From: Nemertoderma westbladi
Lineage: Eukaryota; Xenacoelomorpha; Nemertodermatida; Nemertodermatidae
NCBI GenBank assembly: GCA_032718475.1
Contig: JAUCBJ010002297.1
Coordinates: 1-29,951 of the forward strand
Direction: 5' to 3'
Length of the DNA stretch: 29,951 nt
Shown: positions 29,658-29,951 of the stretch, piece by piece
Layout: every line of letters starts with the position of its first letter
How positions within the stretch are numbered: position 1 is the first letter of the stretch
Notes under the pieces: model-generated
What the model saw: the letters and a program-made list of their open reading frames with translations, nothing else
Databases searched by the model: none
What the model was told of the DNA's origin: nothing
Position numbers and translations under genes: made by a program

Positions 29658-29951
29658 AATATTTTTTGTTTTAGAACATTTTCTAGAAAAAAATCTGGAT
29701 TATATTTAAAACGCATGGAATCGTTCTAAAACGTGTATTAAATCTATTAAATTTTTTTTTCAAAAATTTTTTTCACAATATTTTTTTTTCAAAAATTTTT
29801 TTCACAATATTTTTTTTTCAAAAATTTTTTTCACAATATTTTTTTTTCACAATTTTTTGTATTGATTTTAAACACGTTTTAGAACGATTCCATGCGTTTT
29901 AAATATAATCCAGATTTTTTTTCTAAAAAATGTTCTAGAACAAAAAATATT
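29658..29951. repeat. Long inverted repeat (~87-bp arms) at the right edge
   Basis: The left arm 29658-29744 (aatattttttgtt ... ggattatatttaaaacgcat ... cgttctaaaacgtgt) is the near-perfect reverse complement of 29864-29951. The core of about 55 bp shows no mismatch by eye. The right arm reaches the last base, so the repeat may continue beyond the window. This could be the ends of a foldback or MITE-like element. Confidence 0.9.
29752..29838. repeat. 29-bp tandem repeat, three copies, inside the loop
   Basis: The unit ttttttttc-aaaaattttttt-cacaata repeats with c at 29761, 29790 and 29819 (29 bp apart). It lies between the arms of the inverted repeat. Confidence 0.9.

Overview
This is animal nuclear DNA, most likely from a marine invertebrate. 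The evidence is host genes with canonical GT-AG introns, a BEL/Pao-type LTR retrotransposon, RTE-like and CR1-like non-LTR retrotransposons, a tRNA-derived SINE, several non-autonomous DNA-element-like repeats, and abundant short palindromes (taccggta, taggccta). Non-coding DNA is very AT-rich, while the host exons are GC- and CpG-rich. I cannot name the species from sequence alone.

Layout. 1-3246 (-) is one uninterrupted 1082-codon reading frame that runs off the left edge and is best read as the Gag part of a BEL/Pao-like retrotransposon. Its probable leader and LTR, rich in tandem repeats, extend to about 5834. 6783-7870 is a patchwork of nested repeats: an RTE-like fragment, two opposed SINE pieces, a foldback and a G-tract-ended MITE-like element. 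9003-10131 (+) holds two adjacent 3' ends of CR1-like LINEs. 10731-12038 (-) is an intact single-exon gene for the large subunit of general transcription factor TFIIF (GTF2F1/RAP74). 12620-16377 holds an almost full-length but decayed RTE-like retrotransposon (-) bounded by a 12-bp target-site duplication. It sits in a G/C-rich MITE-like repeat, followed by a strong 45-bp-arm hairpin. 16620-18865 is AT-rich and non-coding, with a 17-bp x 8 minisatellite.

18866-24822 (-) is a complete gene for cobalamin-dependent methionine synthase (MTR). It has four exons whose joined length (3795 nt, 1264 aa plus stop) matches the family. The exon joins were found by following the reading frame through GT/AG sites and need transcript confirmation. 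24823-29951 has no gene I can support. It contains a near-perfect palindrome, a homopolymer C tract, a 76-bp tandem duplication and, at the right edge, a long inverted repeat with a 29-bp tandem repeat in its loop.

The two host genes are unrelated housekeeping genes on the same strand: RNA polymerase II initiation/elongation, and the one-carbon/methionine cycle. They share a striking poverty of introns compared with vertebrate orthologues. I see no convincing new biological system. The most unusual material is the long Gag frame with its repeat-rich leader, the intron-poor MTR, the G-tract-ended repeat family found in its introns, and the inverted repeat at the right edge.
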